64,000 nt of DNA from DTWD01 sp963662965 (GCA_963662965.1 OY759970.1:4712001-4776000), one strand, 5' to 3'. Positions 50,320 to 59,710 are shown, numbered from the stretch's first letter. A program made the numbers and translations. The notes: a model not told the origin generated them from the sequence alone.

Positions 50320-52746
50320 CTAATTTTGTCCGCCGTTGGCCGAAATCGCGTCGTCCGGTATCGGGATCCGCTGTCGCCGGAACTGGTCGCTGGCGACGAT
50401 CCGCTGGAGCAGCACCGACCATCGATAGTCCTGGTCCTCGAGCTCGCGACCGATATCTCGAATCAACGGCGCGTCATTGTGCGTGACAATGCGTCCGAGT
50501 GCGTACTGCAGCATCTTCTCCGAGACGGCCCGAATAAACTGTCCGTCGCCTTTGCGCAGCAACGCTTCCCGAAACGCCCGCGGACTGTCAATCGCCTCGC
50601 CCGCCAGCTCGATGGCGGCGTCGATCTCCGCGGCCCCGTCAGTGTCGCGCCAGCGTCCAATCGCATCGAAGTGTTCCAACGCAAACCCCAACGGATCCAT
50701 CGGGCGATGACACGTGGCGCAAACCGGGTTCGCGCGGTGCGCCTCCATTCGTTCACGCAGCGAGGTCGGTGCCGCGCCGTCACTCTCTTCGAGTGCCGGC
50801 ACGTTCGGCGGCGGTGGTGGCGGCGGACTCGCCAGCAGCGCTTCGAGCACCCACTTCCCACGCAGGACCACCGAGGTTCGATTCGCGTACGACGTCACCG
50901 TCAGCAGACTGGCGTGACCGAGCAACCCATGCCGCCGGTCGTCGTTCCAGGCCACCCGACGAAGATGGCTGCCGTAGACGTCGTCCACGTCGTAGTGTCT
51001 AGCGAGGGTCTCGTTCAAGAACGTATAGTCCGCCAGGAGTAATTCGCCGATGGGGCGGTCGTCGCGCACCTGGCTCTCGAAAAAGAGCTGGGTCTCCTCG
51101 ACCATCGCGGCCCGGAGTGTGTCGTTGAACGCGCCGAACAACCGGACGTCCGGATTGTGATTCTCGATGTCGCGCATCTGCAGCCACTGCCCGACAAAGT
51201 CGTTCATGAACCGTGAGGCGCGAGGGTCGGCGAGCATCCGGTCGACCTGGGCCGAGAGCACGGCCGGATCGGAGAGTTGGTCGCGGATCCCGAGGTCGAT
51301 CAGCTCATCGTCGGGCAGACTCCGCCAGAGGAAAAACGACAGTCGCGACGCCAGATCGAGATCGCTCAACGCGTAGACCCCACCCGGCTGTGCATCCACC
51401 GGCGGTGCGTCGATGCGCAGCAGGAACTGCGGCATCGCGAGCAGCGTCTCCAACCCACGCTCGATACCGGCCTCGAAGTCGCGGTCGCTCCGTCCTTCGC
51501 GGTAGGCGTCCAGCAGCGATCCGACCTCCGACTCGGTCGCGGGCCGGCGATACGCGCGTCGCGCCAGCGAGCCCAAGACCTCCCGCGCGCACTCCTCCTC
51601 CGCGCCGTTCGTCGCGTCTCGCGGGCGGCAGCGGAAAATCCGCTGGCGACTCAACGTCTCAGTCGGAACCGTCCCGTCGAACGGCCCCGCGATGGAGAGC
51701 ATGTCGACACCGGGCAAATCAGTCACCGGCACCGGCGTCGGTGCGTCATCGGTGAAGGCGACGGCGAGCAGCCGCGTGCCCGCGTCGAGTCGCAACCTGA
51801 ATTCCAGCTCGTCGTCAGCCTCCATCCGGTATCGATGGAGTCGTATCCCTTCGCGGTCGTCGTCCCGCGGGGCGATCAAGGTGCCGGGGTCGGCCCCGGG
51901 AAACTCACCGCCGATCTCAAACGTCCTGACGAGCGCACGGTCGACCCGCACCTCGATCTGATGCGCCCGTTCCCCGATTCCCTCGATGACCTGGCTCGTC
52001 CCGTTTCGCTTCAGCCGAACGGTGAAGGCGTATTCACCGTCGAGCGGGAAATGATGCCGAATCGCCAGACCACCATGCGTCGCGAACGGCATCTGCTCGC
52101 TCAGTCTGACGTCCCGCTGCTCAAACCCGGTGCGGTACACCTGCACGATCGGACGGGTGTCCGGGCTCCCCACGGCGGCTCGACTGATCTTGGTCGCGGC
52201 CGAGATGTAGCGCGCCATCAACGCCGGCGTGATCGACAACACCTCCGCGTTGTTGTCAAACCCAAAACCGGCCATGTCGCTCGGCAGCAACGAGGGACCA
52301 TCGATTTCGAGCCCGAGGAGGTCCTCGATCGCGTTGACGTACTCGACGCGATTCAGACGACGGGAGACGACCCGGCCCGGATTCGGATCGGCCGCGGCGA
52401 CGCGATCGAGTGCCGTCTCGAGCGCGCCCGCAAAGGTGTCGACGGCGTCCGCGTCGGGCCGCGGCCGTCCCTCTGGCGGCATCTGCCCTGCCCGCAGCTT
52501 GCGGACCACTTTTTCGAGTACATCGACGTTTCCGCCGACGTCCGTGATGTCGAGCGACTGGAGCGACAACCCGCCGGTAAGCGCCCGGTCGTTGTGGCAG
52601 GCCACGCAGTGGCGGTCAAGAAGCTCGCGCGAGGGTGGGTCGGCAGACTCCGTTTGCCCGGCCGCGGCGGAAGCCACGAAGGACATGCTGGCGCACAGCA
52701 CGCTTCCGACCAGTCCCACGGTGCCCAGGGTCTTCGGCATTGTCAT
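50320..52746 (-). CDS. DUF1592/DUF1588/DUF1585 multi-domain cytochrome protein (module copy 1)
   Basis: 808 residues with a signal peptide (VGSVLCASMSFVASAAAGQ). A planctomycete-type cytochrome site HCVACHN (Cys47, Cys50, His51) is followed by DUF1587 (RRLNRVEYVNAIEDLLGL), a carbohydrate-binding-like region, DUF1595 (ARRAYRRPATESEVGSLLDA), DUF1592 (LASRLSFFLWRSLPDDELID), DUF1588 (LTVTSYANRTSVVLRGKWVL, CATCHRPMDPLGFALEHFDA) and DUF1585 (FIRAVSEKMLQYALGR). It thus has two CxxCH sites (CVACH, CATCH). Known only as a recurrent exported pair with DUF1552; polymer attack or electron transfer has been guessed but not shown. Confidence 0.92.
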   Translation of the reverse strand: MTMPKTLGTVGLVGSVLCASMSFVASAAAGQTESADPPSRELLDRHCVACHNDRALTGGLSLQSLDITDVGGNVDVLEKVVRKLRAGQMPPEGRPRPDADAVDTFAGALETALDRVAAADPNPGRVVSRRLNRVEYVNAIEDLLGLEIDGPSLLPSDMAGFGFDNNAEVLSITPALMARYISAATKISRAAVGSPDTRPIVQVYRTGFEQRDVRLSEQMPFATHGGLAIRHHFPLDGEYAFTVRLKRNGTSQVIEGIGERAHQIEVRVDRALVRTFEIGGEFPGADPGTLIAPRDDDREGIRLHRYRMEADDELEFRLRLDAGTRLLAVAFTDDAPTPVPVTDLPGVDMLSIAGPFDGTVPTETLSRQRIFRCRPRDATNGAEEECAREVLGSLARRAYRRPATESEVGSLLDAYREGRSDRDFEAGIERGLETLLAMPQFLLRIDAPPVDAQPGGVYALSDLDLASRLSFFLWRSLPDDELIDLGIRDQLSDPAVLSAQVDRMLADPRASRFMNDFVGQWLQMRDIENHNPDVRLFGAFNDTLRAAMVEETQLFFESQVRDDRPIGELLLADYTFLNETLARHYDVDDVYGSHLRRVAWNDDRRHGLLGHASLLTVTSYANRTSVVLRGKWVLEALLASPPPPPPPNVPALEESDGAAPTSLRERMEAHRANPVCATCHRPMDPLGFALEHFDAIGRWRDTDGAAEIDAAIELAGEAIDSPRAFREALLRKGDGQFIRAVSEKMLQYALGRIVTHNDAPLIRDIGRELEDQDYRWSVLLQRIVASDQFRRQRIPIPDDAISANGGQN

Positions 52747-52815
52747 CTTCTGTCTCGCAAACGCTTTCCCGGCCTGACTTTACGCTCGCCAGTATACCAT
52801 CGCTTGTTGCGACGA

Positions 52816-52843
52816 GCCTCTGTGCGTATAGTTGCACAGAGGC
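52816..52843. promoter_or_regulatory. Perfect 10-bp inverted repeat in divergent promoter region
   Basis: GCCTCTGTGC (52816-52825), 8-bp spacer, GCACAGAGGC (52834-52843). It lies between the DUF1592 gene (start 52746) and the divergent ankyrin gene (start 52898). Either an operator for a dimeric regulator or an RNA hairpin in the ankyrin 5' UTR. Confidence 0.55.
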
Positions 52844-52849
52844 CGTCTC

Positions 52850-52873
52850 GATCGGGGCGCAGCCCCGTCTAAG
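52850..52873 (-). repeat. Dispersed GC-rich repeat, copy 11 (short)
   Basis: Minus strand CTTAGACGGGGCTGCGCCCC then GATC. It keeps the terminal TTAGACGGGGCTG block and forms a short palindrome (GGGGCGCAGCCCC). It lies 25 bp before the ankyrin ATG. Confidence 0.6.
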
Positions 52874-52897
52874 TTTGGTCCGCGGGAGAAATATACG

Positions 52898-54466
52898 ATG
52901 GGCGCCACAGTGAACCGTCTGGCCCGTATTTACTTGCTGCCATTGGTCTTAGCTGGCAGTGTGGTAACGTCACACGCCCAGGACCACCCGTTGGTCACGG
53001 CCGCCGCGGAGCAAGATGCCGAGGCCGTGCAAGCTCTGCTCGCCGAGGGCGTCGCCGTCAACGCCGCCTGGGCTGACGGGTCGACGGCGCTGCTGTGGGC
53101 GGCGCACTGGAGCGATCTCGAGACGGCGGATCGGCTTCTCAGCGCCGGCGCGGACGTCAACACTGCGGATGACCACGGCGTGACCGCGCTTGAGCGTGCC
53201 GCGGAGAACGCCAGTCTGCAGATGGTGGAGAAACTACTCGCGGCTGGCGCCGATCCCACTGTGGCGCAGACCAGCGGCCTCACGCCACTCATGGTCGCGG
53301 CACGCACCGGGAGTCTGCCGGTGGTCGAGGCCCTCCTCGCCGCCGGCGCGGACATCAATGCCACGACAACCAGACACCAGGGAACCGCGTTGATGTGGGC
53401 CGTCACCCAGTCACATCACGACGTCGTACGCGCGCTGCTCGACAGCGGTGCGGACGCCCACACCTCGACCTCAGACGGGTTCACGCCGCTCCTCTTTGCC
53501 GCAGCGGGCGGCGACATCGAGATGGCCGAGAACTTGATTGGCGCCGGCGTCGACGTCAACGACACCGGCGTAGACGGCACACATGCCTTGCCGTACGCGA
53601 TCGTGAATGGGCACCACGAATTCGCACTGTTTCTCCTCAGGCAGGGCGCCGATCCCTCCGGCTCGATGGGACAGATCACGGCCCTCCATGCCGCAGCCGG
53701 AAGTATTGGCACCTGGCTAGGCGATTGGTCGCGGCAACATGGCTTCGGCGAGCGATTCCGCGGCAGGAATCTTTCGGCGGATCAGCGCATGTCTCTGGTG
53801 CAGGCACTCCTCGAGCACGGTGCCGACCCGGACGTGCGCATCGGGGCCTCCGCCATGTACATGAGCTACATCGCGCACCCGAGAGAGGGCGCGTTCGAGA
53901 GGTTCGCCTGTGGCACGGGCGACTTACGCGGCGCCACCCCGCTATGGGTCGCGGCTCACACGGCGAATCGCGACGGAGCCGGCGCGGTGGAGATCATCCG
54001 AACCTTGCTGTCGGCGGGCGCCGACCAACACCTGACGACCGACGATGGGACCACGCCGCTCATGACGGCCGCGGGTCTCGGTCGCGGGACCTACACGCCG
54101 GCCGAACCCCGTGGCGTCCGATCAGAAAGCGCCGAGGCGGCGGTGAGGATTCTCACCGAGGCGGGCGCCGCCATCAATGCGACCAATGAAGCGGACTTCA
54201 CGGTGCTTCATGGCGCCGCGTTTCGCGGAAACAACGAAATTATCGAGTATCTGGTCGCCGAAGGAGCGGACATCGACGCGCGTGACTTCCGCGGACGCAC
54301 GGCGTACCGGATCGCCGAAGGCGCGAAGCAATCCTTTCAGTTCCAGACCTGGCCTGAGACCGCCGCGCTCCTCAAGGAACTTGGTGCGAATACCGCCTTG
54401 AGTATCCCCGGCACCGCACGGCAAAAACTTCGCGACGTACTCGCGACCGCGAACAACCAGCCGTAG
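52898..54466 (+). CDS. Exported ankyrin-repeat protein (module copy 1)
   Basis: 522 residues from ATG 52898, with a signal peptide (YLLPLVLAGSVVTSHAQDH). About eleven 33-residue ankyrin repeats with the TPL/A, LL..GADxN pattern: ADGSTALLWAAHWSDLETAD, DHGVTALERAAENASLQMVE, TSGLTPLMVAARTGSLPVVE, DGFTPLLFAAAGGDIEMAEN and DDGTTPLMTAAGLGRGTYTP. Ankyrin arrays bind proteins, and export suggests a periplasmic partner. Divergent from the DUF1592 gene and close in build to the ankyrin gene at 59711 that follows the second DUF1592-DUF1552 pair. Confidence 0.9.
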   Translation: MGATVNRLARIYLLPLVLAGSVVTSHAQDHPLVTAAAEQDAEAVQALLAEGVAVNAAWADGSTALLWAAHWSDLETADRLLSAGADVNTADDHGVTALERAAENASLQMVEKLLAAGADPTVAQTSGLTPLMVAARTGSLPVVEALLAAGADINATTTRHQGTALMWAVTQSHHDVVRALLDSGADAHTSTSDGFTPLLFAAAGGDIEMAENLIGAGVDVNDTGVDGTHALPYAIVNGHHEFALFLLRQGADPSGSMGQITALHAAAGSIGTWLGDWSRQHGFGERFRGRNLSADQRMSLVQALLEHGADPDVRIGASAMYMSYIAHPREGAFERFACGTGDLRGATPLWVAAHTANRDGAGAVEIIRTLLSAGADQHLTTDDGTTPLMTAAGLGRGTYTPAEPRGVRSESAEAAVRILTEAGAAINATNEADFTVLHGAAFRGNNEIIEYLVAEGADIDARDFRGRTAYRIAEGAKQSFQFQTWPETAALLKELGANTALSIPGTARQKLRDVLATANNQP

Positions 54467-54476
54467 GAGTCTGCGC

Positions 54477-55772
54477 TCACTCCCCGGCCGACGCACCGAC
54501 CCAGCGCGCGCTCAACCCGGCGCGATCGACCGCCGCGCCACGCAGATAGACTGCTTCGATCCGCCGCGTATTGCCGATGTCATCCAGCGGGTTGGCCTCG
54601 AGCACGACGAAGTCGGCGCTCTTGCCGGCCGCCACCGTACCGGCATCGCTGATGCCGAGGAACTCGGCTGACGTGCTGGTCGCGGCGACGATCACCTCGT
54701 GCGGCGTCATGCCCGACGCCACCATGTCGGCCATTTCGAGATGCTGGCTCCAGCCGGCGTTACCGTCGGTGCCGAATGCGATACGGACACCCTCCTCGTT
54801 GAGGCGCGCGAGATTGCGCGCCTGGATGCCGAAGCTCTCCTGCGCGTTCGGGCGGTCGACAAACCCCTCCTGCAGGCGCGCCAGATCATCCGGCGCGATG
54901 GTGTCGGCAAGCCATCCGAGGTCCTCGGCCACGCCACGGGCCCCCATATTCGCCACCAGCACGACGTCGGGATGCTCCTTGAAGAGCCCCACGATCTCGT
55001 CGTCGATGTCTTGATCCCGAATGCCGTGAGCGAACGCATCGATGCCGGCCCGGAGCAGGCCTTTCGCGTCCTCAAGGGCGAAGATGTGCGCGGTCACGCG
55101 GAGGCCGTGCTGGTGGGCCTCGTCGATCACGGCGCCGAACAGCTCCGGTGTGAGCTTGTCAAACTGGCCGTTGCGATCATCGACCCAGATCTTGACCATC
55201 GTCACATCCGCCGCGGACAGCTCCTGCACCGCGGTGCGCGCTTCCTCCTCGGTCGTGATCCAGTATGGGATCTCCGTGCGTCCCGGCTCAGGAGACGTGA
55301 TGCCGCGTCCCACCGTCCGAAACTGCGCCGCGTTGGGGATCGTCTCGCTGCGGATCTCGAACGGCGGGCCGCCATCGTCCCGTCCGAGGCTCAACACCGC
55401 CCCCACGCCGTAGTAGGCCTTCCGCTCCAGATCCTCGACGAGCTCCGCGCGCACGGTGCGCGTGTGCACATGGGTGTCGATAATCGCCGGGATGACGGTC
55501 CGGCCCGTGAGATCGACATGTGTCGCCCCGGCCGGAACCTCGACCTCGCCCGTCCGACCGACGAGGGAAATACGGTCGTCGACGACGACAAAGGTCGCGT
55601 CCTCGATCGGATCGCTCCCGTCGCCAACGATCAGACGTGCCCCCTCGAACACCGTGACGTCAGTGGACACCACTGGTTCCTCCGGCGAGGGAGAAGCACA
55701 GGCGGTACCAATGAGGAACGCCAGCCCGATAACAGAAACCGTCTGGCGCCATGCGCGCCGTATCATACTCAT
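54477..55772 (-). CDS. Exported amidohydrolase family protein
   Basis: 431 residues; signal SVIGLAFLIGTACASPSPEE with a lipobox-like Cys25. Metal-dependent hydrolase landmarks in order: IIDTHVHT (His101, His103), VTMVKIWVDDR (carboxylated Lys candidate), LRVTAHIFALEDAK (His), IDAFAHGIRD (His) and RIAFGTDGNAGW (Asp). The binuclear site is complete and the subfamily resembles imidazolonepropionase/prolidase-like enzymes. Probably hydrolyses a cyclic amide or peptide in the periplasm. 26 bp after the M23 gene, and the last gene of the operon starting at 57841. Confidence 0.9.
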   Translation of the reverse strand: MSMIRRAWRQTVSVIGLAFLIGTACASPSPEEPVVSTDVTVFEGARLIVGDGSDPIEDATFVVVDDRISLVGRTGEVEVPAGATHVDLTGRTVIPAIIDTHVHTRTVRAELVEDLERKAYYGVGAVLSLGRDDGGPPFEIRSETIPNAAQFRTVGRGITSPEPGRTEIPYWITTEEEARTAVQELSAADVTMVKIWVDDRNGQFDKLTPELFGAVIDEAHQHGLRVTAHIFALEDAKGLLRAGIDAFAHGIRDQDIDDEIVGLFKEHPDVVLVANMGARGVAEDLGWLADTIAPDDLARLQEGFVDRPNAQESFGIQARNLARLNEEGVRIAFGTDGNAGWSQHLEMADMVASGMTPHEVIVAATSTSAEFLGISDAGTVAAGKSADFVVLEANPLDDIGNTRRIEAVYLRGAAVDRAGLSARWVGASAGE

Positions 55773-55798
55773 GGGTTCACCTCCCCGAACGTGTCGGT

Positions 55799-56776
55799 TT
55801 ACTCCGCTTGATCATCTAAGCCGGCGACCATCGCGACGCTCACGACGCGGTCGCCACGATACCGCCCCCGTGCTCGGCCGCCTTCCGGCATGCCGCGCTC
55901 GACGACGCGGTCGGCCTGCCGGTACTGGTGAAAGTAGAACGGAATGCCTTCACCAAAATACGGACGGGTCGAGTCCTGGAGATGTAAGTGGACGTGGGGC
56001 TCGCTGCTGTTCCCGGAGTTGCCGACACGACCGAGGAGTTGGCCCGCGACCACTCGATCCCCGATGCCCACGGTAACAGAGCCAGGCTGCATGTGTCCCA
56101 GGAACAAATACTGCCGAGGGGCCACTTCGATGCCGACGTGGTTCCCGAGTCCCGCCAGCCCCCACCGCGGCTCGTCGATCGCGACGTCGGGCTCCCCGTC
56201 GCGCGAGGCGAAGACGATTCCCGCGGCCGGCGCGACCACCGGAAGCCCGTACGCATAGTAATCCTCGACGGCAACACCGTCCTGCCCGAACGTGCGTCCG
56301 TCATGCGTGACGAGCAAATCGTAGGCCCAACGCTGGTCGGGAAGAAAGACGTGGTAGTTGACGGTCCCGCTCGCCCCGCCCCACGCCACCGTGACCGGCC
56401 CCTCGAGTGGGAGCCGAAACTCGACCGCGCTCGGCCGTTCGTCATAGGACGAGGGGTAGGCCTCGTAGACCGGAAGCGTGAAAATGACGAACACCAAGGC
56501 GAGATACGCGAGCACCTGCCAACGGTTGACGCCGTGTTTCCACCGGTAGGCCGAACGGAGCGATCCGACGAGGAGCAGCGCCGTTGCCGCCGCGAGCGCG
56601 ATAGGACCCGCATACCACAGCCACAACCCCAGGTGACCGGGTCTGGCGCGAAGCGTCAGTGCCACGATGAGGTGCACCGCGAGCACGGCGGGCACGATGC
56701 GCACCCACCAGTCGACCGCTTGCCGCTGGGCGAGATCACGTTGCGGGAGCGGCCGCAGTCGGCGCCGGGATGTCAC
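55799..56776 (-). CDS. Membrane-anchored M23 (LytM-like) metallopeptidase
   Basis: 325 residues from GTG 56776 (VTSRRRLRPLPQ); the ORF could extend to 57037, but that overlaps the small gene upstream. Three TM segments (WVRIVPAVLAVHLIVALTL, LWYAGPIALAAATALLLVGS, QVLAYLALVFVIFTLPVY) precede an extracytoplasmic LytM domain: VVAPAAGIVFASRDG, GNHVGIEVAPRQYLFLGHM and GNSGNSSEPHVHLHLQD. The HxH (HVHLH) and GHM histidines are present. The usual first ligand pair H-x3-D is not obvious, so catalysis is uncertain; such proteins may be amidase activators instead. Confidence 0.8.
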   Translation of the reverse strand: MTSRRRLRPLPQRDLAQRQAVDWWVRIVPAVLAVHLIVALTLRARPGHLGLWLWYAGPIALAAATALLLVGSLRSAYRWKHGVNRWQVLAYLALVFVIFTLPVYEAYPSSYDERPSAVEFRLPLEGPVTVAWGGASGTVNYHVFLPDQRWAYDLLVTHDGRTFGQDGVAVEDYYAYGLPVVAPAAGIVFASRDGEPDVAIDEPRWGLAGLGNHVGIEVAPRQYLFLGHMQPGSVTVGIGDRVVAGQLLGRVGNSGNSSEPHVHLHLQDSTRPYFGEGIPFYFHQYRQADRVVERGMPEGGRARGRYRGDRVVSVAMVAGLDDQAE

Positions 56777-56813
56777 GGCCAATGCAGCGTGACTTTCACC
56801 ACGGGCTCCTAGT

Positions 56814-57041
56814 CTAGGAGCGGAAGCCGCGTGCCGCCGCTTCCAGCGCTCCTCGGAGCTCCAGTAACTCGTGGCGCACCTCGAGGTGTTCACCCCGCTC
56901 CAGCTGCGCTTCGGAGATCGTGAGCGCCTCGGCAATCTCGAGCAATGTCTTCGCGTGTTCCTTCCCGACCGCCGCCTCGAGTCGCCGAGACAGCGTGCGT
57001 ACGCTGGCCGCCCGACGCCGTTCACCCGATCGTCCACCCAT
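56814..57041 (-). CDS. Small helical protein of unknown function (75 aa)
   Basis: ATG 57041 to stop 56814. Basic, predicted helical throughout: ASVRTLSRRLEAAVGKEHAK, LLEIAEALTISEAQLERG and LEVRHELLELRGALEAAARG. No signal peptide. Spacing of 21 bp after the MBL-like remnant and 37 bp before the M23 start fits an operon member. No family recognised; amphipathic helices suggest a small coiled-coil or DNA/protein adaptor. Confidence 0.55.
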   Translation of the reverse strand: MGGRSGERRRAASVRTLSRRLEAAVGKEHAKTLLEIAEALTISEAQLERGEHLEVRHELLELRGALEAAARGFRS

Positions 57042-57062
57042 TCGTCCGGCTCTTCTTACTGC

Positions 57063-57841
57063 TTACTGCCCGGATATTGGCGGATACCAGTTTCCGTCGC
57101 GGAACTCGATCCCGGCGCCTTCGAGCGCCGCTTCGAAGGCGCGAAGCGTGGCCGGTGTGTCGGGGTTCGGTCGCGAACGATCCCGATTCTGGAGCCACCC
57201 CGCGTACCCGTTGTCGTAGTGATAGAGATAGACGAACCTCGGTTTGAACGTCTTGACGCACTCCGCGACCGGCCGCGGACGCATCCGATCAACGGGCAGG
57301 TTCATCGGCATGAAGGCCACATCGATTTCTCGAGCGCCTGGATTTCCGGCACACACTCTCCGACGCCGGAGAAGAAGAGGCGCTTGCCCCCCAGCGTCAC
57401 GACGTAGCCGTTCGCCTCGCCCATGGGATGCCACGGCTGGCCTGGCGTCATGTCATACGCGGCGACCGCCTCCACCGAGATCCCGGCGAACTCACCGCCT
57501 TCACCGTTCGCGAGGACACTCCCGTCGGAAAACTTGGCATGGGCGGTGGCCGTCAGGACGACGGGCGCCCCCGGCTTGCGCAGCTGCTCAATCGCGACCG
57601 GATCCAGGTGGTGTCCCGGGTCATCGGTAACCAAAATGAGATCGGCTGGCTTCGCCTGTGACAGATCACCCGCGCTCCACGGATCCACATGGATGACCGT
57701 GTCGCCGTGCTCCACCTGCACGCTCGCGTGCACAATGGGCGTGATTACGATGTCGCCGCCGTCAGCGGCGACTCGACTCGACTGCGCCGACGCAGACACG
57801 ACGGTCAACAGCAGGACGACGACGAAAGTCATGGCGGGCAT
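57063..57841 (-). pseudogene. UlaG-like metallo-beta-lactamase superfamily protein, single-base frameshift
   Basis: The first frame from 57841 has a signal peptide (FVVVLLLTVVSASAQ) and a UlaG-type MBL fold (VITPIVHASVQVEHGDTVIH, PVVLTATAHAKFSDGSVLAN, GKRLFFSGVGECVPEIQALE). After GAG AAA near 57327 one A is missing. The next frame continues IDVAFMPMNLPVDRMRPRPV to GNWYPPISGQ. The canonical THxHxDH is replaced by VTDDPGHHLD, so metal binding is already degenerate before the shift. First gene of the 57841-54477 operon; the disruption may reduce expression of the genes behind it. Confidence 0.75.
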
Positions 57842-57933
57842 CAGGGTCCTCCCTCGGCTAGTCGCCCCATTCTAGACCGTTGATGGGAGCGGAGTGCGAT
57901 AGGATCGCCAGCATCGTCACGCCGGAGGCTCCC

Positions 57934-59590
57934 ATGCGTACTCACCGTCGCCAACAGACGCTCGCCCTCGCGGTATTCTTGCTCGGGCTCGCCCTTGCCG
58001 CCCACGCACAGCACAGAAACATGGCACCCGTCACCGATGCCATGATCCAGAACCCCAACCCGTCCGACTGGCTGAATTGGCGCCGCACACTCGATGGCTG
58101 GGGTTACAGCCCACTCGATCAGATCAGGAGAGACAACGTCGACCAGCTCCAACTCGTCTGGGCCTGGCAGATGGCCGAAGGGGTCAACCAACCGACGCCG
58201 CTCGTGCACGACGGCGTGATGTACTTGCCCAACCCCCAAAACATCGTCCAGGCCCTGGACGCGGTCACCGGCGATCGCCTGTGGGAGTACCAGCGGAACC
58301 TCGACCAGATGCTCGAGTCGGTGCTGAGCCCACGCAGCCGCTCGATTGCCATCTACGGCGACAAGATCTACCTCAACACGGCAGACGCTCACATTGTCGC
58401 GTTAGACGCCCGCACCGGTGAGGTCGTCTGGGACCGCGAGGTCGCCGACAACGCGCTCGGCTACCGTTACACGAGCGGCCCAGTCGTCGCGAACGGCAAG
58501 GTGGTCTCCGGCATGACCGGGTGCGAGCGATACAAGGACGGGGTCTGCTTCATCTCTGCCCACGACGCCGAGACCGGTGAGGAACTGTGGCGCACCGCGA
58601 CCATTGCCGGCCCCGGCGAGCCGGGCGGCGACACGTGGGGCGATCTCCCGCTGATGTTTCGGGCGGGCGGTGACTCGTGGATCCCCGGCAGCTTCGATCC
58701 GGAGACCAACCTCACGTTTTGGTCGACATCTCAGGCCAAACCGTGGGCGAGCGTGACGCGCGGAACCGACGGCGATGCGCTGTACACCAACAGCGTGCTG
58801 GCGCTCGATGCCGACACCGGTGAGCTGGCGTGGTACTACCAGTTCACTCCGGGCGAAACGCACGACCCTCGATGACGTCTTCGAGAGCGTGCTGATTGAC
58901 CACAACGGCCGCCGGTCGCTCTTCAAGATGGGTAAGCTTGGCATCCTGTGGGAGATCGACCGTGTAACCGGGGCATTCGTGGCGGCGCACGACCTTGGCT
59001 ATCAGAACGTCCTCGACGTCGACAAGCAGACAGGCGAGGTGGTGTATCGACCCGAGATGATCCCCGAGGCGGGGGTCGAGATCGAGTTCTGTCCCGACTT
59101 CGGTGGCATCCGAAACTGGCGTGCGTCGGCGTATCACCCCGGGACCGAGACGCTATATGTCCCGATCCACCCGACTTGCGTGTCTGGCGTCTTCGCCGAG
59201 ATCGAGAAAGTACTCGGGTCGAACTACTACCAGAACACCGGGTGGCTCTCGCGCGGCAGCACCGCGCACCCTGACAGCCCCGACCACCGTGGACATCTGA
59301 TCGCCATCGACGTCGAGAGTGGCCGTATTCGATGGCGGCATCGGACGGCGACGCGTCCCGCCGGCGCCGCCTTGACGACGGGCGGCGGCTTGGTGGTGAG
59401 CTCCGATACCGACCGCAATCTGTTCATCCACGACGTGGAGAATGGCGACGTGCTGTTCCACACGCGCCTGCCGGCGTCCGTTCAAGGGTTTCCGATCACC
59501 TACGCGGTTAACGGACGGCAGTATCTCGCTATCCCCGTCGGCGGCGATCGTTCGAACGCGATCTATGTATTCGCGCTCCCTAAGCAGTAG
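57934..59590 (+). pseudogene. PQQ-dependent alcohol dehydrogenase-like gene, single-base frameshift
   Basis: ATG 57934 has GGAGG seven bases upstream. Signal peptide LALAVFLLGLALAAHAQ. Quinoprotein propeller motifs: PSDWLNWRRTLDGWGYSPLD, VYLP-type AQDAVTGDRLWEYQ segment, LDARTGEVVWDREVADNALG and LDADTGELAWYYQFTPGETH. At 58866-58868 one extra C shifts the frame. The next frame continues LDDVFESVLIDHNGRRSLFK through YVFALPKQ. The conserved DxD/TPGExHDLD catalytic segment spans the lesion. No C-terminal cytochrome is fused. Read as one gene of about 550 residues, it is a complete type I-like periplasmic dehydrogenase. The lesion lies in a CCC run, so consensus error is plausible. Confidence 0.83.
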
Positions 59591-59592
59591 AC

Positions 59593-59700
59593 GCAGGTTC
59601 ATAGCGACTCAGCAGTTGGCATCCCTGCCACCATGACGAGGCGGTTTTCGAGGAAGACCAATGCTGGGTCGCTACCTCGACGATACCGCTAGGAACCTGC
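59593..59700. repeat. 108-bp element bounded by 14-bp inverted repeats
   Basis: GCAGGTTCATAGCG (59593-59606) and, inverted, GCAGGTTCCTAGCG (59700-59687) match at 13 of 14 positions around 80 bp. It fills the gap between the convergent dehydrogenase and ankyrin genes. No transposase; a terminator-like role or a small mobile relic is possible. Confidence 0.5.
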
Positions 59701-59710
59701 GAACTCGATC

